DNA of 14,214 nt from Deltaproteobacteria bacterium (GTDB lineage Bacteria; Desulfobacterota_B; Binatia; UBA9968), in contig VBKY01000261.1 of the NCBI GenBank assembly GCA_005879255.1, positions 5,409-19,622 on the forward strand, given 5' to 3'. The position numbers and the translations under genes were made by a program. Within the stretch, counting starts at the first letter, position 1; each line of letters starts with the position of its first letter. Below are positions 12,164 through 14,214 of this stretch, in pieces. The notes under the pieces are model-generated. The model did no database searches, was not told the origin of the DNA, and saw only the letters and a list, made by a program, of their open reading frames with translations.

Positions 12164-13534
12164 ATGAAAACAGTGGCAAACAGTTTGGCAGAACTGGTGT
12201 CAGACATCCGATTCAATAAGTTACCGGAGGAGGTTGTGAAAGAAACAAAGCGGCGGGTCCTGGATGCCTTGGGCTGCGCCTTCGGCGGCTTTCATGGAGA
12301 GCCGAGCGTCATCATGCGAAACGTGGCGGCAGACTTAGGAGGGAAGCCCGAGTCCACCGTCCTTGGCGCTACCTACCGAACGTCGTGCGAGAAGGCTGCG
12401 CTGGTGAATTCGACGATGCTGCGCTACCTGGATTACATGGACTCTCACGCCGGTCCTGATGCCTGCCACCCCTGTTTTAATATTCCACCTTGTCTAGCTG
12501 TCGCCGAGCGCGTAAGTGCCAGCGGGAAAGATCTGATAGCCGCTATTGTGGCCGGGTATGAGATCCAGATTCGTTTCCAAGATGCGTGCAAGATCGGTTC
12601 TCGCGGCTGGTTCAGCGGCACGTACTTGGAATTTTCCGTACCCCTCGCCGTTGGTAAGCTTCTGGGTCTCGACATTGATCGATTAACGAACGCGCTTGCC
12701 ATCGCTGCGACTCACGCCAACGCTTTGAGCGTCAACAGTGGCAGTATTCCTGCCAGCAAAAGCGTTGCAGATGCAATGGTGGCGTCGACGGGAATTCTAG
12801 GGGCGCTGATGGCCCAGGCTGGGCTAACCGGGCCGACGGATATTCTCGACAGCGGTGGTGAATTCGAAAAAGCTGTGGCGGGACGAATCGATATGGAGCG
12901 TCTGCTGGCGCCTCTTATTGAGTGTAAGGTGATGGAGGTCAATACCAAGTGGTTCAACACTGTTCGCACCGCGCAGACTGCTGTAACCAGTATGTTCAGC
13001 TTGCTCGAGAAACACCGCCTTAGCTGGCGCGACGTCGAGGCCATTACTCTGTTTCTGCCGACAAAGGAACACATTGGACACGACGGTATATGGAACAGCA
13101 CCTCCAGGTTGAGACCGCAGAATCGAGACACCGCCAATCACAGCCTGGTTTACAGCTTGGCTGTCGCCACGGTGGATGGGGAACTTGGACCCGAGCAGTA
13201 TGCCGATGCCAAGCTGCGCGATCCTAATGTTCTCTCTGTTATTGATCGGACCACGCTTCAGTCGGATGCTTCTCTTGACCAGCATTGGCCGGAAGCTGCC
13301 GTAAGCCGTGTGGTTCTGCGAACAAAGGACGGGCAGAACTGTGAGGCGACGACCCTCTATCCGCCCGGGCACCACAAAAACCGCGTCACCGATGAGCTGA
13401 TCGAGCAAAAGTTTACCAAGCTGACAAGCCAAGTGCTCAGCAAAGAGAAGCAAGCAGCCATCATTCAAACAGTCGGACGCCTGGAGGAGCTTGAGTCCGT
13501 AAAAGAACTGACGATTCATTTAGGCGGGGAATAA
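12164..13534 (+). CDS. MmgE/PrpD family protein
   Basis: The 456-residue length is normal for the family, which includes 2-methylcitrate dehydratase (PrpD) and cis-aconitate decarboxylase-like enzymes acting on tricarboxylic acids. Visible motifs are 'RRVLDALGCAFGG' (about 30-42), STVLG, 'NSTMLRYLDYMDSHAGPDACHPCFNIPPCLAVAE' (82-115), 'AIVAGYEIQIR', 'KWFNTVRTAQTA' and, in the second domain, 'RPQNRDTANHSLVYSLAVATVDG'. The family usually has D-H-S-L-P-Y at the last site; here it is NHSLVY, so the reaction may differ from PrpD. GGGAGA five bases before the ATG is a good ribosome site. The protein is cytoplasmic. Its place between two paralogous binding-protein genes suggests catabolism of an imported organic acid (inference). 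Other methylcitrate-cycle genes (prpB, prpC) are absent here. Confidence 0.88.
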   Translation: MKTVANSLAELVSDIRFNKLPEEVVKETKRRVLDALGCAFGGFHGEPSVIMRNVAADLGGKPESTVLGATYRTSCEKAALVNSTMLRYLDYMDSHAGPDACHPCFNIPPCLAVAERVSASGKDLIAAIVAGYEIQIRFQDACKIGSRGWFSGTYLEFSVPLAVGKLLGLDIDRLTNALAIAATHANALSVNSGSIPASKSVADAMVASTGILGALMAQAGLTGPTDILDSGGEFEKAVAGRIDMERLLAPLIECKVMEVNTKWFNTVRTAQTAVTSMFSLLEKHRLSWRDVEAITLFLPTKEHIGHDGIWNSTSRLRPQNRDTANHSLVYSLAVATVDGELGPEQYADAKLRDPNVLSVIDRTTLQSDASLDQHWPEAAVSRVVLRTKDGQNCEATTLYPPGHHKNRVTDELIEQKFTKLTSQVLSKEKQAAIIQTVGRLEELESVKELTIHLGGE

Positions 13535-13678
13535 GCGAGAGGCGAGTATCGAGCGCTGAGGGTCCTGGGGTTGCATCTTTTTACCTGTAATGGTCAGGCG
13601 ATTGCCTGCACCGAAAGCGTTCGATAGGAAATTGTTCGCGGTGTCGACAGTAACAGAGAGAAAAACCCAGGTCGCTAT

Positions 13679-14214
13679 TCACTTCGCCATAGGAAATCCA
13701 TACGCCTCGACAATTTTCGCCTCGTATTCGTCCAGCTTGGTGAGGTGCTGCCAGTCGACCTCTGAAAGCTTCTTTCCTCTTGTTTCCTTTTCGGTCGCTG
13801 ACCCAGTTGTCAAGACGGAAGCCTGAAAAGGTCCGTGATCCTCTAACACTTTTTGGCCCTCAGGAGACGCGTGGAATTCCAACCACAGGAGGGCGGCATA
13901 CGGATGCTCAGCCATCCGCAAAACGCCATCGATTCTCGACACCACCCGGATCGGAACGGGTTCGACGATCTTGTAGGCCACAACGTTCGTGGGGTCCTTT
14001 GCTTGAACCCTCTTTATGCTGCTTGACTGGACAGCGAGACATAAGGGGAACTCTCCCGCCTGAAGCGCGGTGATGGCTCTGGTACCGCCTCTTACCCATG
14101 CCGGGTCCTGCGCGGCAAGCTTGCGGGCGAAGTCCAGCGTGGCTTCCAATCCCCACGCGGGTACCAGTGCAGCTACCGAGCTCGGCCTGATCTCCGCCAT
14201 AAATTTTCTTCCTT
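13679..14214 (-). CDS. Extracellular solute-binding protein, partial (N-terminus off the right edge)
   Basis: The frame is open to the window end and its first visible residues, GRKFMAEIRPSSVAALVPAWGLEATLDFARK, align with GKKFAVDTRPKDIAALVPAWGLEKTLDFARK of the plus-strand gene at 10871. The similarity runs to the C-terminus (YAALLWLEFHASPEGQKVLEDHGPF; final IVEAYGFPMAK against IVEAYGFPKAK). The ATG at 14200 is therefore internal, not the start. About half of the protein, including the expected signal peptide, lies outside the window. It is convergent with the MmgE/PrpD gene, with 144 bases between the stops and no clear terminator. Being a paralog, it probably binds a related ligand. Confidence 0.85.
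   Translation of the reverse strand, partial: GRKFMAEIRPSSVAALVPAWGLEATLDFARKLAAQDPAWVRGGTRAITALQAGEFPLCLAVQSSSIKRVQAKDPTNVVAYKIVEPVPIRVVSRIDGVLRMAEHPYAALLWLEFHASPEGQKVLEDHGPFQASVLTTGSATEKETRGKKLSEVDWQHLTKLDEYEAKIVEAYGFPMAK

Noticed and set aside
12824..13519. 231-residue minus-strand frame
   Set aside because: It is antisense to the MmgE/PrpD gene and has no recognisable domain.
13595..13608. Hairpin CAGGC/GCCTG as terminator between convergent genes
   Set aside because: The stem has only five pairs and no T-run follows on either strand.
1..14214. CRISPR array
   Set aside because: No regularly spaced identical repeats of 23-40 bases with unique spacers occur; the tandem arrays found have 9- or 10-base units without spacers.

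Overview
The window looks like a piece of an uncultured Gram-negative, proteobacteria-like chromosome. Supporting signs are a lipobox lipoprotein, a PEP-CTERM-type surface protein, a glutathione S-transferase and an expansion of ABC-type periplasmic binding proteins next to an MmgE/PrpD enzyme. I cannot assign a lineage from the sequence alone. Gene density is low, and several stretches carry gene relics, frameshifts and interspersed repeats, so this reads as a plastic accessory region.

Layout. 1-852 (-) is a NitT/TauT-type binding protein that runs off the left edge. 1157-1573 (+) is a VapB-like antitoxin followed by a broken VapC toxin. 1819-2250 (-) is a small zinc-ribbon protein. 5283-2518 (-) is a probable three-gene operon: lipoprotein, PF04185-type phosphoesterase, and ModA-like binding protein without a signal peptide. 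5284-5815 holds 9-bp tandem repeats and the last codons of a lost binding-protein gene.

5816-7517 is the most unusual part. Three co-oriented attC-like sites delimit two complete integron-type gene cassettes. One encodes a small membrane protein whose reading frame ends inside its own attC; the other encodes a PEP-CTERM-type exported protein with visibly more A+T-rich sequence. No integrase lies in the window, so this resembles an integrase-less attC cluster (CALIN) or the inner part of a larger array.

7690-7897 is another binding-protein relic. 7944-8663 (-) is a four-helix membrane protein. 9104-9407 (+) is an ArsR-type repressor broken by one extra base. A palindromic TTTGCGCAATTGAGCAAA element lies just upstream of this gene, just downstream of it, and (diverged) upstream of the left-edge binding protein; it is probably the repressor's operator. 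9858-10487 (+) is a glutathione S-transferase. 10871-11989 (+) is an exported binding protein, followed by a large inverted repeat and an MmgE/PrpD-family gene (12164-13534). A convergent paralog of the same binding protein (13679 to the right edge, -) closes the window.

Integration: the two paralogous binding proteins around the MmgE/PrpD gene suggest uptake and catabolism of an organic acid. This is inference; no permease or ATPase gene is visible here.
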